Positions 1-7,058 of a stretch of 10,470 nucleotides of DNA are shown in pieces. The DNA lies in NCBI GenBank assembly GCA_031259095.1, contig JAIRLW010000328.1:1-10470 (forward strand), in the 5' to 3' direction. The DNA comes from Planctomycetaceae bacterium. GTDB lineage: Bacteria; Planctomycetota; Planctomycetia; Pirellulales; Thermoguttaceae. The position numbers were made by a program, and so were the translations under genes. The notes below the pieces were generated by a model, which saw only the letters and a list, made by a program, of their open reading frames with translations, had not been told where the DNA came from and made no database searches. The stretch's first letter is position 1, and each line of letters opens with the position of its first letter.

Positions 1-39
1 ATAATTGCTAAAAATATAGTTTTGAGTATTTCTAAATTT

Positions 40-110
40 GTCCCTACAGTCCTTACAGTCCTTAAAACTGGGGCTAAGGGACATTAGGGACAATAAAGAC
101 TTTAGGGACA
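40..110. repeat. Palindromic 9-bp-unit array, copy A
   Basis: The left arm holds three units resembling GTCCCTACA, and the right arm holds four resembling TTAGGGACA (one degenerate). The arms are complementary, with GTCCTTA opposite TAAGGGAC at the tip. It lies in the cysK leader, ending 57 bp before the start codon. Bases 1-39 are AT-rich, and I could not support a promoter in them. Confidence 0.8.
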
Positions 111-167
111 GATTTTTAAAGGTTTTCCAATAATGACAACCAAAATTAATAAAAAAGGAGTTTATCA

Positions 168-1106
168 ATGAGCCGCAACCGAACTTACGACACCATTACA
201 CAAACAACTTTTGATACGCCGCTTGTTAAATTGGGTAAAATTATTCCCAAAACACATGCTGTTGTTTTATTGAAACTTGAATTTTTCAATCCGCTTTCCA
301 GTGTGAAGGATCGGATTGGGCGTGCGATGATTGAAGCGGCTCAAAATTCGGAAATCTTAAATTCCGAAACTGAAATTATCGAACCGACCAGCGGGAACAC
401 GGGTATTGCTCTTGCTTTTGTTGCGGCTGCCAACGGTTTAAAATTGACGTTGGTGATGCCGGAAACAATGAGTATTGAGCGTCGTCATCTTCTTGCCGCG
501 CTTGGCGCGAATCTTGTTCTGACTCCCGGCGCAGTGGGAATGAAAGGGGCGATTGACCAAGCGTATCAATTGGCGGAGGAAAATCCTAATTCGTGGATAC
601 CGCAACAGTTTGAAAATCCGTCCAATCCGGCGATTCACGAAACAACAACCGGACCGGAAATTTGGTTGGACACACACGGTAAAGTCGATATTTTTTTAAC
701 GGGAATCGGAACCGGCGGCACTTTTACCGGTGTAACGCGATATTTACGGGGACAAAAAAAAGATATTGCCGCGTATGCGGTGGAACCTGCCGATTCGCCT
801 GTTCTTTCCGGCGGACGACCGGGTCCCCATGCGATTCAGGGAATTGGAGCAGGATTTATTCCAAAAAATCTTGACACGTCGCTCATTAACAAAGTCGAAA
901 CGGTTACAGCCGAAGAAGCGTTTTTCTGGGGACGTCGTTTGGCGAAAGAAGAAGGAATTTTGGCGGGAATCAGTAGCGGCGCGAATGTTGCGGTGGCGGC
1001 GCGAGTGGCGGCAAGACCGGAAAACCGCGGTAAAATAATTGTTACCGTCGCGGCAAGTTGCGGCGAACGTTATCTCTCAACGAGATTGTTTAACGATCTG
1101 TTGTAA
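168..1106 (+). CDS. cysK: Cysteine synthase A (O-acetylserine sulfhydrylase)
   Basis: PLP-dependent enzyme that makes L-cysteine from O-acetylserine and sulfide in the cytoplasm, the last step of assimilatory cysteine synthesis. The 312-residue length is normal for CysK. Visible family signatures are NPLSSVKDR with the Schiff-base lysine at K47, the substrate-binding loop TSGNTG (74-79), QQFENPSNPAIHETTTGPEI (146-165), the PLP-phosphate loop GTGGT (181-185), a QGIGAGFIP stretch, ISSGAN and the C-terminal SCGERYLST. The start is well supported: AGGAG at 156-160 lies 7 nt before the ATG. The upstream leader contains a palindromic 9-bp-unit array (40-110), and the gene is followed by another such array rather than a classical terminator. 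No sulfur-assimilation partner such as cysE is visible. A cystathionine beta-synthase-like relative is less likely because the CysK-specific segments match closely and there is no CBS-domain extension. Confidence 0.95.
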   Translation: MSRNRTYDTITQTTFDTPLVKLGKIIPKTHAVVLLKLEFFNPLSSVKDRIGRAMIEAAQNSEILNSETEIIEPTSGNTGIALAFVAAANGLKLTLVMPETMSIERRHLLAALGANLVLTPGAVGMKGAIDQAYQLAEENPNSWIPQQFENPSNPAIHETTTGPEIWLDTHGKVDIFLTGIGTGGTFTGVTRYLRGQKKDIAAYAVEPADSPVLSGGRPGPHAIQGIGAGFIPKNLDTSLINKVETVTAEEAFFWGRRLAKEEGILAGISSGANVAVAARVAARPENRGKIIVTVAASCGERYLSTRLFNDLL

Positions 1107-1133
1107 AACATAAATTTGTTTCAAAAATAACTC

Positions 1134-1224
1134 GTCCCTAATGTCCCTAATATCCCTATTGTCCCTCTAGAATAGAGACGTTAGGGACAAATGGGACAGA
1201 TGGGATAGATGGGACGAATAGGAG
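1134..1224. repeat. Palindromic 9-bp-unit array, copy B
   Basis: Four left-arm units (GTCCCTAAT twice, then two variants) face about five right-arm units (TTAGGGACA, AATGGGACA, GATGGGATA, GATGGGACG, AATAGGAGC). A short tip pairs CTCTA with TAGAG. The 9-bp register is kept within each arm even where units have diverged. It fills much of the cysK-helicase gap and is followed at once by the second repeat motif at 1233. Confidence 0.85.
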
Positions 1225-1232
1225 CAAATACC

Positions 1233-1250
1233 GGTATTTTTGAGGTTCAA
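1233..1250 (+). repeat. Short AGAGGTTCCC-type motif, diverged copy
   Basis: This reads GGTATTTTTGAGGTTCAA and differs from the best copy in the window (8319-8341, other strand) by one deleted base and two changes near the end. It follows array B, as the copy at 7031 follows array D. Confidence 0.55.
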
Positions 1251-1261
1251 CAACAGGGGAA

Positions 1262-1289
1262 TTGTCAAGTTTTGGATGGACGGTAAAAT
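1262..1289 (+). promoter_or_regulatory. Candidate sigma70-type promoter for the helicase gene
   Basis: TTGTCA (1262-1267) and TAAAAT (1284-1289) are separated by 16 bp, giving a predicted transcript start near 1296 and a leader of about 40 nt. Judged by eye only; AT-rich intergenic DNA produces such matches by chance. Confidence 0.4.
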
Positions 1290-1317
1290 AAGGCGTTTTC
1301 GATTTCTTGTTCGAGGT

Positions 1318-1341
1318 ATGAGGTTTTTATCAAAGGCATGA
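1318..1341 (+). other. Seven-codon upstream ORF overlapping the helicase start (ATGA)
   Basis: ATG at 1318 opens a reading frame for MRFLSKA. Its TGA stop (1339-1341) shares bases with the helicase ATG (1338-1340), the arrangement used for translational coupling. GAGG at 1313-1316 is too close to this ATG for ideal pairing, so translation is uncertain. Confidence 0.3.
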
Positions 1342-3326
1342 CGCTGAACGCCGCTCAATTCGATGCTGTAGAAACATTAAGTGGTCCCTTGCTTGTTCTT
1401 GCCGGAGCGGGAACCGGAAAAACGCGCGTTGTTACTTACCGGATTGCCCGTCTTATTCGCAACGGAATTCGTCCTAACCGGATTCTTGCCGTCACGTTCA
1501 CGAACAAAGCGGCAAAGGAAATGCAACACCGTATTGCCGAACTTCTTCAAAACCGTAACCGTAAAGACGCGAAACCGGAAACGTCAACATTTCACTCGCT
1601 TTGTGTTCGGATTTTGCGCCGTCATATCACCAAACTCGGTTATCCGCAACAGTTTGCGATTTATGATCGCGGCGATCAGGAATCGGTGGCACGGCAGGTT
1701 CTCAAGGAAATCAAAGTGTCCGATGCGGCGTTGCGACCCGGTGAAATGCTTGCGCGAATCAGTACGTGGAAAAGCAAAGGGCTTGATCCTGAACAAGCCG
1801 CCGAAGAGATTCATAGCGCCAAAGATTATCTGGCAAGGTTGGCTTATGAGCATTACCAAAATGCGTTGCGGACTGTCGGCGCCGTTGATTTTGACGATCT
1901 TCTTCTTGTTACGGAAGAACTCCTTCGACTACGTCCCGAAATACTCGAAGAGGAATCTAGACGTTTTGATCATCTTTTAGTGGACGAATATCAGGACACG
2001 AATATGAGTCAATACCGTATTGTCAAAGGACTTGCGTTGCCTCATCGGAATCTCTGCGTGGTCGGCGACGACGATCAGGCAATTTACGGTTGGCGCGGCG
2101 CGGACGTCAAACACATTCTGAGTTTTCAACGTGATTGGCCCGACGCTAAAATCATAAGACTTGAAAAAAATTATCGTTCGACAAAACAAATCATCAATTG
2201 GGCAAACCGACTTATTGTTTTCAATAAACATCGGCACGGTAAAAAATTACTTTCGCCGCTTTCGGGAGAACAGCCAACGATTCTGCAATGTAAAGACAGC
2301 GAAACGGAAGCAAAGATTGTTGTTTCAAAAATCAAAGAGCGTCTTGCTTCGGCAAAACGTCAACCGCGTGATTTTGCAATTTTGTTTCGAACCAATGATC
2401 AGCCGCGCGCGTTTGAAATGGAACTCCGAAACGCGAAAATTCCTTACGTTCTGATTGGCGGTCAATCGTTTTTTGACCGTAAGGAAGTCCGCGATGTTTT
2501 ATCGTACTTAAAAGTTCTCAATCATCCTAAAGACGATATTTCATTGTTACGGATTTTGAACACGCCGCCGCGCGGAATTGGGACGACAACCATTCAAAAA
2601 CTAACCGCAACCGCAGTGTCCCAACAAATACCGCTCTGGGATTTGTTGGGAACCGGAGTAGAAACAGTTACGGAATTTCAAGGTAAAACGTCCGACGCTC
2701 TTCATTCGTTCCGCAATTTGATCGAAGACCAGCGCAATAATCTTTGCCGTAATTTTACGGTACAAAATTTGAAAAATTTTCTATCGGTTATTGATTACGA
2801 GCGTGAAATTAACCGTCAGTATCAAGACCCGAATGAACGTTCCAATCGTTGGGATTCAGTGGGAGAAGTTCTCAATGCCGCAGCGGAATATATTAACGAT
2901 ACGGAAAAACCGGTTTTGCGGGAATTTCTGGACAATACCTCGCTTGCCGGTTCCGACTTTGGCAGTGAAAAAAAGCGGGGACTTGGTCAAAACGCGGTTG
3001 TGTTAATGACGTTACATGCCGCCAAAGGACTGGAATTTCCAGAGGTGTTTATGGTTGGTCTGGAAGAAGGAATTTTACCGCATCATCGAAGTGTCAATGA
3101 TGACGATGTTTTTGCGGTTGATGAAGAACGTCGGCTCTGCTATGTCGGTATCACCCGCGCCAAACAACGTTTGACATTAACGCTTGCTCTGCAACGAATG
3201 AAATGGGGAAAAATGCGACCAACTGTTCCAAGTCGTTTTCTTTACGAAATTACGGGACAAGCGGAAAATCCAAATTATTTCCGAGCCATCGCCGGTGAAC
3301 CGCCGCAACGGAAAAAAATGGAATAA
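1338..3326 (+). CDS. UvrD/Rep-family ATP-dependent DNA helicase (Rep/PcrA-like)
   Basis: Superfamily 1A helicase that unwinds DNA 3' to 5' with ATP, acting in repair and at stalled replication forks. All core motifs are present: Walker A GAGTGKT (23-29, K28), Ia AVTFTNKAAKEM (51-62), Ib TFHSL (84-88), Walker B VDEYQDT (215-221, D216/E217), III GDDDQAIYGWRGAD (243-256), IV NYRST (278-282), V TLHAAKGLEFPEV (558-570) and VI RRLCYVGITRAK (598-609). At 662 residues it is close to Rep in size and lacks the long C-terminal tail of many PcrA/UvrD proteins. GDDDQ also resembles Rep, while YGWRGAD resembles PcrA, so I give no symbol. The start fits the family (MTLNAAQFDAV just before Walker A), and an in-frame stop at 1284-1286 blocks extension. 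The ribosome binding site is weak: GAGG at 1320-1323 is 14 nt away. A 7-codon ORF ends in an ATGA overlap with this start. Confidence 0.95.
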   Translation: MTLNAAQFDAVETLSGPLLVLAGAGTGKTRVVTYRIARLIRNGIRPNRILAVTFTNKAAKEMQHRIAELLQNRNRKDAKPETSTFHSLCVRILRRHITKLGYPQQFAIYDRGDQESVARQVLKEIKVSDAALRPGEMLARISTWKSKGLDPEQAAEEIHSAKDYLARLAYEHYQNALRTVGAVDFDDLLLVTEELLRLRPEILEEESRRFDHLLVDEYQDTNMSQYRIVKGLALPHRNLCVVGDDDQAIYGWRGADVKHILSFQRDWPDAKIIRLEKNYRSTKQIINWANRLIVFNKHRHGKKLLSPLSGEQPTILQCKDSETEAKIVVSKIKERLASAKRQPRDFAILFRTNDQPRAFEMELRNAKIPYVLIGGQSFFDRKEVRDVLSYLKVLNHPKDDISLLRILNTPPRGIGTTTIQKLTATAVSQQIPLWDLLGTGVETVTEFQGKTSDALHSFRNLIEDQRNNLCRNFTVQNLKNFLSVIDYEREINRQYQDPNERSNRWDSVGEVLNAAAEYINDTEKPVLREFLDNTSLAGSDFGSEKKRGLGQNAVVLMTLHAAKGLEFPEVFMVGLEEGILPHHRSVNDDDVFAVDEERRLCYVGITRAKQRLTLTLALQRMKWGKMRPTVPSRFLYEITGQAENPNYFRAIAGEPPQRKKME

Positions 3327-3331
3327 TATTA

Positions 3332-3352
3332 GAAAACCTCTCAAAATATCGT
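3332..3352 (-). repeat. Short AGAGGTTCCC-type motif, diverged copy
   Basis: On the - strand this reads CGATATTTTGAGAGGTTTTCT. It forms the gene-proximal end of composite element copy 1. Confidence 0.55.
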
Positions 3353-3384
3353 GTGCCAAAAAATTTTTAATCAATTGATTAACT

Positions 3385-3457
3385 GTCCCTAATGTCCCTT
3401 TAGTCCCTAAAGTCCTTTTTTAGAGGGACTTTAGGGACGATAGAAACGTTAGGGACA
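3385..3457. repeat. Palindromic 9-bp-unit array, copy C
   Basis: Four 9-bp units per arm. The innermost arms GTCCCTAAAGTCC (3403-3415) and GGACTTTAGGGAC (3426-3438) pair perfectly over 13 bp around a 10-base loop. It lies between two convergent genes, so it could stop transcription from both sides, but neither strand has a U-run directly after the stem. Confidence 0.85.
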
Positions 3458-3506
3458 AATGATTTTGATTTTTCATAAAACGTTGCGGTTAAAAAACGAA
3501 GTTATA

Positions 3507-6473
3507 TTACTCTACGAAATTTGCTTGACGAATCATGGACGTTTCTTCGTCGTCCACTTCGATTGTTCTTTTGGGTTTGGTGATTGTTTTTGATTTTGTC
3601 GGCGGTTTTTGCGGTAATTCCGGTACCAAAATATCGGATTCCTCCGCTGAAATCTTGGAAGATACAGAAAGAGGAACTCGTTTATTCATCGTCGCCGACT
3701 TCGTGTGAAGAACAGACGAATTGTGTTCAGGAAATGGTTCTCCACAGTCGGGACAATAACGTAATGATGAATTGCCTGTTAATTGAGGAATAGGAATTTT
3801 AGTTGGTGTTGCCGAAATTTGCGGAACACTTTGCGATGATAAATCCGTTTGACGTGTGTTGTGAACCGTTTGTTGAGCAACCGGAACAGATCGGGACGAC
3901 GGAATTTGTTGCGTCATTGGAATGTTTCGGGAAGTCGGAATGTTTTGAACAATTGATTGATCAATTGGAGTTGATCGGGGAGCGGCTGGTATTGGCGGTC
4001 TTGCGTTTGGCGTGTCCGAACCAAGCAAACCGGAAAAAGGGGAAATCACTCCCCCCACTGCTGAAAGTAAATTTGTTCCCGTCGATTTTGCCGATTGGAG
4101 AAAACCAAAACCGGAAATCGGCGAATTGTTCACCGTATTATTATTCGGCATACCGTTAAACGACATTGTTTGCGGCGTCGTTTGCTGCATTTGCCGAGTT
4201 GGCGCCGCCGCATATCCCGCATATTGAGATGTTACATTATTAGGCGTTCTTACAGGTTGCCCCATATTCGGCGACCTTATTCGATTCGTTACCGTTTGCG
4301 GATTCATTGGTTGATTTATTGGCAATTGATTCATCGGCGAAGTCATCCTTTGTCCGTTTCCCTTCAAAAAACCAAACGCCGACGCAATCATTTTTCTTCC
4401 GCCGCCTGTTGCCGGATTCACATTATAATTGTTATAATTAACGGGTTGAACCGTTTGCGGTGCAGAAATTTGAGGTTGCGTCATCAACGCTTGTTGAATT
4501 CGAGCGGATTCCCAACGTTGATTTTGTTGCGCTAATTGGGCTTGCATCGCTTGTTCCTGAGCCGCCATTTCTCTTGCCGCTTCGTCGCGGATCATTTGTT
4601 TCTGAACCGCTATTTCCTTTGCCGCTTCGTTACGGATTGCCTGTTCCCGAATCGCCATTTCACGCTCCGTCTCTTCCCGAATTTCCTGCTCACGGATTGC
4701 CTGCTCTTCCGCAGTTTGTGCGGCAATACGTTGTGCTTCTTTTCGTAACGAATCTTGGCGAACTTGCAACTCAAGTTCTTTCTGTCTTTCGATTTTTATT
4801 TGAAGTTTTTGAGCCTGTTCCAGAATTTTTTCCTGCATTTTTGTCTTTTCTGATTCTTCCGACTGTGCCGTCAACTCTTCGGATCGCATATCGAGTTCTT
4901 CTTCGACTTCTTCCATCGCGGCAGCCATTCCTTCAAGATACGCCTGCTCCATCGCTTCATTCAAGGCTTCATCGGAAAAAAGACGTTTTGAATCTTTTAA
5001 ATTAATGTTTGAATTTTTTAAATTAATGGAAGTTGTTTTAGCGGCAGTTTTAGCGGACGGGGTTGTTTTTTTGCCATTTCCGGTTCGGGGCGTTACCGGC
5101 AAACCTTCGCTTCGTTGAAAAACAGGCTTCGTCGGAACCGGATGGAATCGCGGAACCGGCATCGACGATTTTATGTCCGCTTCCGTTTCATCTGGTTGCG
5201 TTTCTTCCTCTTCTTCGTTTTCTTCCTTAATTGTTTCTTCAGTATTGATCAAACCGGCTTCGGCGGCAAGTCCGCTATGCCGCGAATAACCAGTCGGCGC
5301 GTAACCAATAGGCGGATAACCGGTTTGAGGAAAACCGCTCATGCTCAAACCGTTCATCGGTTGATTCATCATCGGATAAGCAAAACGATTGTTTGCGGCA
5401 ACTCCAGACATTCCGCCTGCCTGCATAATTCCTCCGGCAGTACCCGGCGATTGCAGAGCCGAAGCGAGTTGGACGGCGTTATTGGAAACCATCGCCACTG
5501 GAACCATCATACCGCAACCGGGTGTTAAACCGCATGGTCGTGTTGCCGTGCAACCCGGATGCATCGCACAGACTTTGATCACTGCCGCATTATTGACCAC
5601 ACCGTTTGGTAATCGGACGCCGGATGGAGTCATGATTCCGACCGGCGTGGTCACGCCGGCCGCCGCCACCACGCCGCCGGTGGTAATGGTCGAAACGCCG
5701 GGAACAATCCCCATCGAAATGAGTAAACCGTTCGGACCTGCAAGAACAGGCGTTTTAGGATTCGGCTGTGCCGGAAGAGACGGTATGGACGGAGTTTCAA
5801 TTGTTTTCTTAGGCGGAATCGGCATCGGAAGAGCAGGGGTATTCGACGGCATTGCGGACGGCATCGTTGTTGATGGTGCAGTTGCTGTACCGGATAAAAC
5901 CATTCCGTTGTTGCCGAGCATTAACATCTGCTGATTCAGGTAGTTCGGATTAGCAGCCCGACCACAATTCGGCGTTAAACCGCATGGTTTCATTGGACTA
6001 CAAAACGGTGTGAGACCGCAAGCCTTTGCCCCATTTCCGATTCCGGCAAAAGAATTGGGATCGGCGGGATCAATCCACATTCCGCAACCGAGAGTCCGAC
6101 AACAAGGATTTTTGGCGGTGCATTCCGGATTCAAACCGCAATGACGACGAAAACCTTTATTTTGTTTATGCCCTTCACAGGAACAATGTTGGTCGCTTCC
6201 TTTTTTGAAACAGTCTAACAGACCTTTTTTACCGGAAGAGCATTTTTCACAACCTTCGATACTGCAACTGTTTTCGTCATCACATCCAGCGTTGGGCGGA
6301 CAACCGACCCAAGGAGTCCGATTGTATTCAAACGCCCAGTCACACCGAAAAAGATGTCCCCGATTTGTTTTTTTGTGCGAGCAACCGGCCAGACCGAAAG
6401 CAAAACCGATTGCGAACAGCAAAATCAGAGTATGAGAAAAACGGAACATTTTGAGGGAAAATAAATTAAACAT
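3507..6473 (-). CDS. Large Cys-rich predicted lipoprotein with coiled coil, family not recognised
   Basis: Hypothetical 988-residue protein; no named family recognised. It starts with a hydrophobic signal sequence ending in lipobox LAGC (lipidated Cys31), so export and membrane anchoring are likely. Order: Cys-rich region 31-171; Pro/Thr linker about 199-245; Gly/Val-rich stretch 246-300; isolated Cys module 302-321; pentapeptide repeats GFPQT/GYPPI/GYAPT/GYSRH (380-399); acidic block 410-433; basic Thr/Lys segment about 460-490; charged coiled coil about 500-660; Gln/Asn/Pro-rich region to about 900; CPDC (907-910); basic tail. Cys modules at 112-130, 152-170 and 302-320 have identical C-x5-C-x5-C-x5-C spacing, and 58-75 is a degenerate fourth. 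An alternative start at Met9 (6449) also leaves a good signal peptide; neither start has a clear Shine-Dalgarno. An envelope structural role is an inference from composition. The gene converges on the helicase gene, and its upstream region carries 14-bp direct repeats. Confidence 0.85.
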   Translation of the reverse strand: MFNLFSLKMFRFSHTLILLFAIGFAFGLAGCSHKKTNRGHLFRCDWAFEYNRTPWVGCPPNAGCDDENSCSIEGCEKCSSGKKGLLDCFKKGSDQHCSCEGHKQNKGFRRHCGLNPECTAKNPCCRTLGCGMWIDPADPNSFAGIGNGAKACGLTPFCSPMKPCGLTPNCGRAANPNYLNQQMLMLGNNGMVLSGTATAPSTTMPSAMPSNTPALPMPIPPKKTIETPSIPSLPAQPNPKTPVLAGPNGLLISMGIVPGVSTITTGGVVAAAGVTTPVGIMTPSGVRLPNGVVNNAAVIKVCAMHPGCTATRPCGLTPGCGMMVPVAMVSNNAVQLASALQSPGTAGGIMQAGGMSGVAANNRFAYPMMNQPMNGLSMSGFPQTGYPPIGYAPTGYSRHSGLAAEAGLINTEETIKEENEEEEETQPDETEADIKSSMPVPRFHPVPTKPVFQRSEGLPVTPRTGNGKKTTPSAKTAAKTTSINLKNSNINLKDSKRLFSDEALNEAMEQAYLEGMAAAMEEVEEELDMRSEELTAQSEESEKTKMQEKILEQAQKLQIKIERQKELELQVRQDSLRKEAQRIAAQTAEEQAIREQEIREETEREMAIREQAIRNEAAKEIAVQKQMIRDEAAREMAAQEQAMQAQLAQQNQRWESARIQQALMTQPQISAPQTVQPVNYNNYNVNPATGGGRKMIASAFGFLKGNGQRMTSPMNQLPINQPMNPQTVTNRIRSPNMGQPVRTPNNVTSQYAGYAAAPTRQMQQTTPQTMSFNGMPNNNTVNNSPISGFGFLQSAKSTGTNLLSAVGGVISPFSGLLGSDTPNARPPIPAAPRSTPIDQSIVQNIPTSRNIPMTQQIPSSRSVPVAQQTVHNTRQTDLSSQSVPQISATPTKIPIPQLTGNSSLRYCPDCGEPFPEHNSSVLHTKSATMNKRVPLSVSSKISAEESDILVPELPQKPPTKSKTITKPKRTIEVDDEETSMIRQANFVE
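4554..4694 (-). repeat. 45-bp in-frame tandem repeat in the lipoprotein coiled coil
   Basis: Residues 594-640 consist of three 15-residue units plus a partial fourth, with the pattern (R/Q)-x-Q-x-I-R-x-E-x-x-(R/K)-E-(M/I)-A-x. The spacing is exactly 15 residues, and the units share much of their DNA sequence, which indicates internal duplication. Confidence 0.75.
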
Positions 6474-6484
6474 GGTCTTTTGTT

Positions 6485-6530
6485 ACCGAGCGGTTGTCAC
6501 CGAAAGGTTATTACCGAGCCGAACTACCGG
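6485..6530 (-). repeat. Three 14-bp direct repeats upstream of the lipoprotein gene
   Basis: On the - strand the units read CTCGGTAATAACCT, TTCGGTGACAACCG and CTCGGTAACAAAAG, directly adjoining, with the last ending 3 bp before the ATG at 6473. A weaker CGG-containing half unit precedes them. If the promoter candidate at 6562-6589 is right, they lie in the 5' leader and could act as a regulator site or in the RNA. Confidence 0.6.
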
Positions 6531-6561
6531 TTTATTTTGTGTGTTTTGCCGATTCTTTGTA

Positions 6562-6589
6562 ATTCTAGTTTACGTGGTTGAAGTCAAAA
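6562..6589 (-). promoter_or_regulatory. Weak candidate promoter for the lipoprotein gene
   Basis: On the - strand, TAGAAT (6562-6567) follows TTTTGA (6584-6589) by 16 bp. A better -35-like TTGACT (6582-6587) is only 14 bp away. Transcription would begin about 80 nt before the start codon. Speculative. Confidence 0.25.
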
Positions 6590-6645
6590 ATTAGATTAAT
6601 TGATTACTTATATTAATTGAGCATCTCTAAAAATTAATTTTATTT

Positions 6646-6667
6646 CGATTTCAGTTGACTGAAATCG
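6646..6667. repeat. Perfect inverted repeat, 9-bp arms
   Basis: CGATTTCAG and CTGAAATCG are separated by TTGA; a further T-A pair extends the stem to 10 bp. It sits in the middle of the MITE-like unit in the 585-bp gap upstream of the lipoprotein gene. It could be an operator or a hairpin. No U-run follows on either strand. Confidence 0.6.
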
Positions 6668-6700
6668 ATTAAAATCGAATCATTTGTTTTTGGAAAAGGT

Positions 6701-6718
6701 ATATTTAGAGGTTCCCAA
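6701..6718 (+). repeat. Short AGAGGTTCCC-type motif
   Basis: Reads ATATTTAGAGGTTCCCAA and forms the right end of the MITE-like unit. The stretch from 6723 to 6883 is AT-rich and shows no gene or convincing signal. Confidence 0.6.
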
Positions 6719-6915
6719 TTGATTAAAATATTAAAATCAAGATCAAGCGCAACACTGACCCATTGCGGTAAACATCGGCACGATATAAACGGAATAATTA
6801 GAAAAACCGTTAAACTCCCCTCATTTTTACAAAATTTTCCTAATGTTTAGAAGTTTTTGTTAAAATAGGTAAAAGTTTTCAGATTTTAACCAAAACATTT
6901 TATGAAAAATCATTA

Positions 6916-6979
6916 GTCCCTAATGTTCCATTAGTCCCTATAAAAAGGGACTTTAGGGACGATAGGGACATTAGGGACA
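6916..6979. repeat. Palindromic 9-bp-unit array, copy D
   Basis: Three left-arm units (GTCCCTAAT and variants) face four right-arm units (AAAAGGGAC, TTTAGGGAC, GATAGGGAC, ATTAGGGAC). The tip pairs AGTCCCT with AGGGACT. It lies inside composite element copy 2. Confidence 0.85.
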
Positions 6980-7030
6980 AATAATCAATTAATTAAAAGA
7001 ATTAAAAGAATTAAAAATTTTTTGGCAAAT

Positions 7031-7053
7031 GATATTTTTAGAGATTCCCTAAT
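7031..7053 (+). repeat. Short AGAGGTTCCC-type motif
   Basis: Begins GATATTTTTAGAGATTCCCT and forms the gene-proximal end of composite element copy 2. Confidence 0.6.
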
Positions 7054-7058
7054 CTTGT

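Larger units (their letters stand above)
3331..3496 (-). repeat. Composite intergenic element, copy 1
   Basis: Read on the - strand, this matches 6884-7053 read on the + strand from end to end. Shared blocks, in order, are an AACC..AAC.TTTTATGAAAAATC segment, a 9-bp-unit palindrome, an AATCAATT(G/A)ATT block, AAAAATTTTTTGGCA and a GATATTTT..GAG..TT end. It begins 5 bp after the helicase stop and fills nearly all of the 180-bp gap between the convergent helicase and lipoprotein genes. Confidence 0.8.
6615..6722. mobile_element. MITE-like unit with diverged terminal inverted repeats
   Basis: CATCTCTAAAAAT at the left end and its approximate complement ATATTTAGAGGTT at the right end (10 of 13 positions match) flank a non-coding core. 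AATTGA occurs at both outer edges (6615-6620 and 6717-6722), as a target-site duplication would. The core holds a perfect inverted repeat at 6646-6667. The surroundings are AT-rich, so the direct repeat may be chance. No transposase is present. Confidence 0.35.
6884..7053 (+). repeat. Composite intergenic element, copy 2
   Basis: Matches 3331-3496 in inverted orientation. It differs mainly by extra AATTAAAAG units at about 6985-7010. It ends 5 bp from the stop codon of the polyamine gene (7059-7061), the same position relative to a gene 3' end as copy 1. It carries array D (6916-6979) and ends in the short motif at 7031-7053. Confidence 0.8.

Noticed and set aside
1134..1224. TTAGGG units as telomere-like repeats
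   Set aside because: The unit is 9 bp (TTAGGGACA), arranged in inverted arms within an ordinary bacterial gene context, so the resemblance is superficial.
3403..3438. Array C hairpin as a classical intrinsic terminator
   Set aside because: The stem is strong, but no U-run follows it on either strand. Termination remains possible, but the canonical signature is absent.
5115..5934. Long open frames on the + strand opposite the lipoprotein gene
   Set aside because: They are antisense shadows of a repetitive, compositionally biased coding region; the - strand frame is continuous over 988 codons with a signal peptide.
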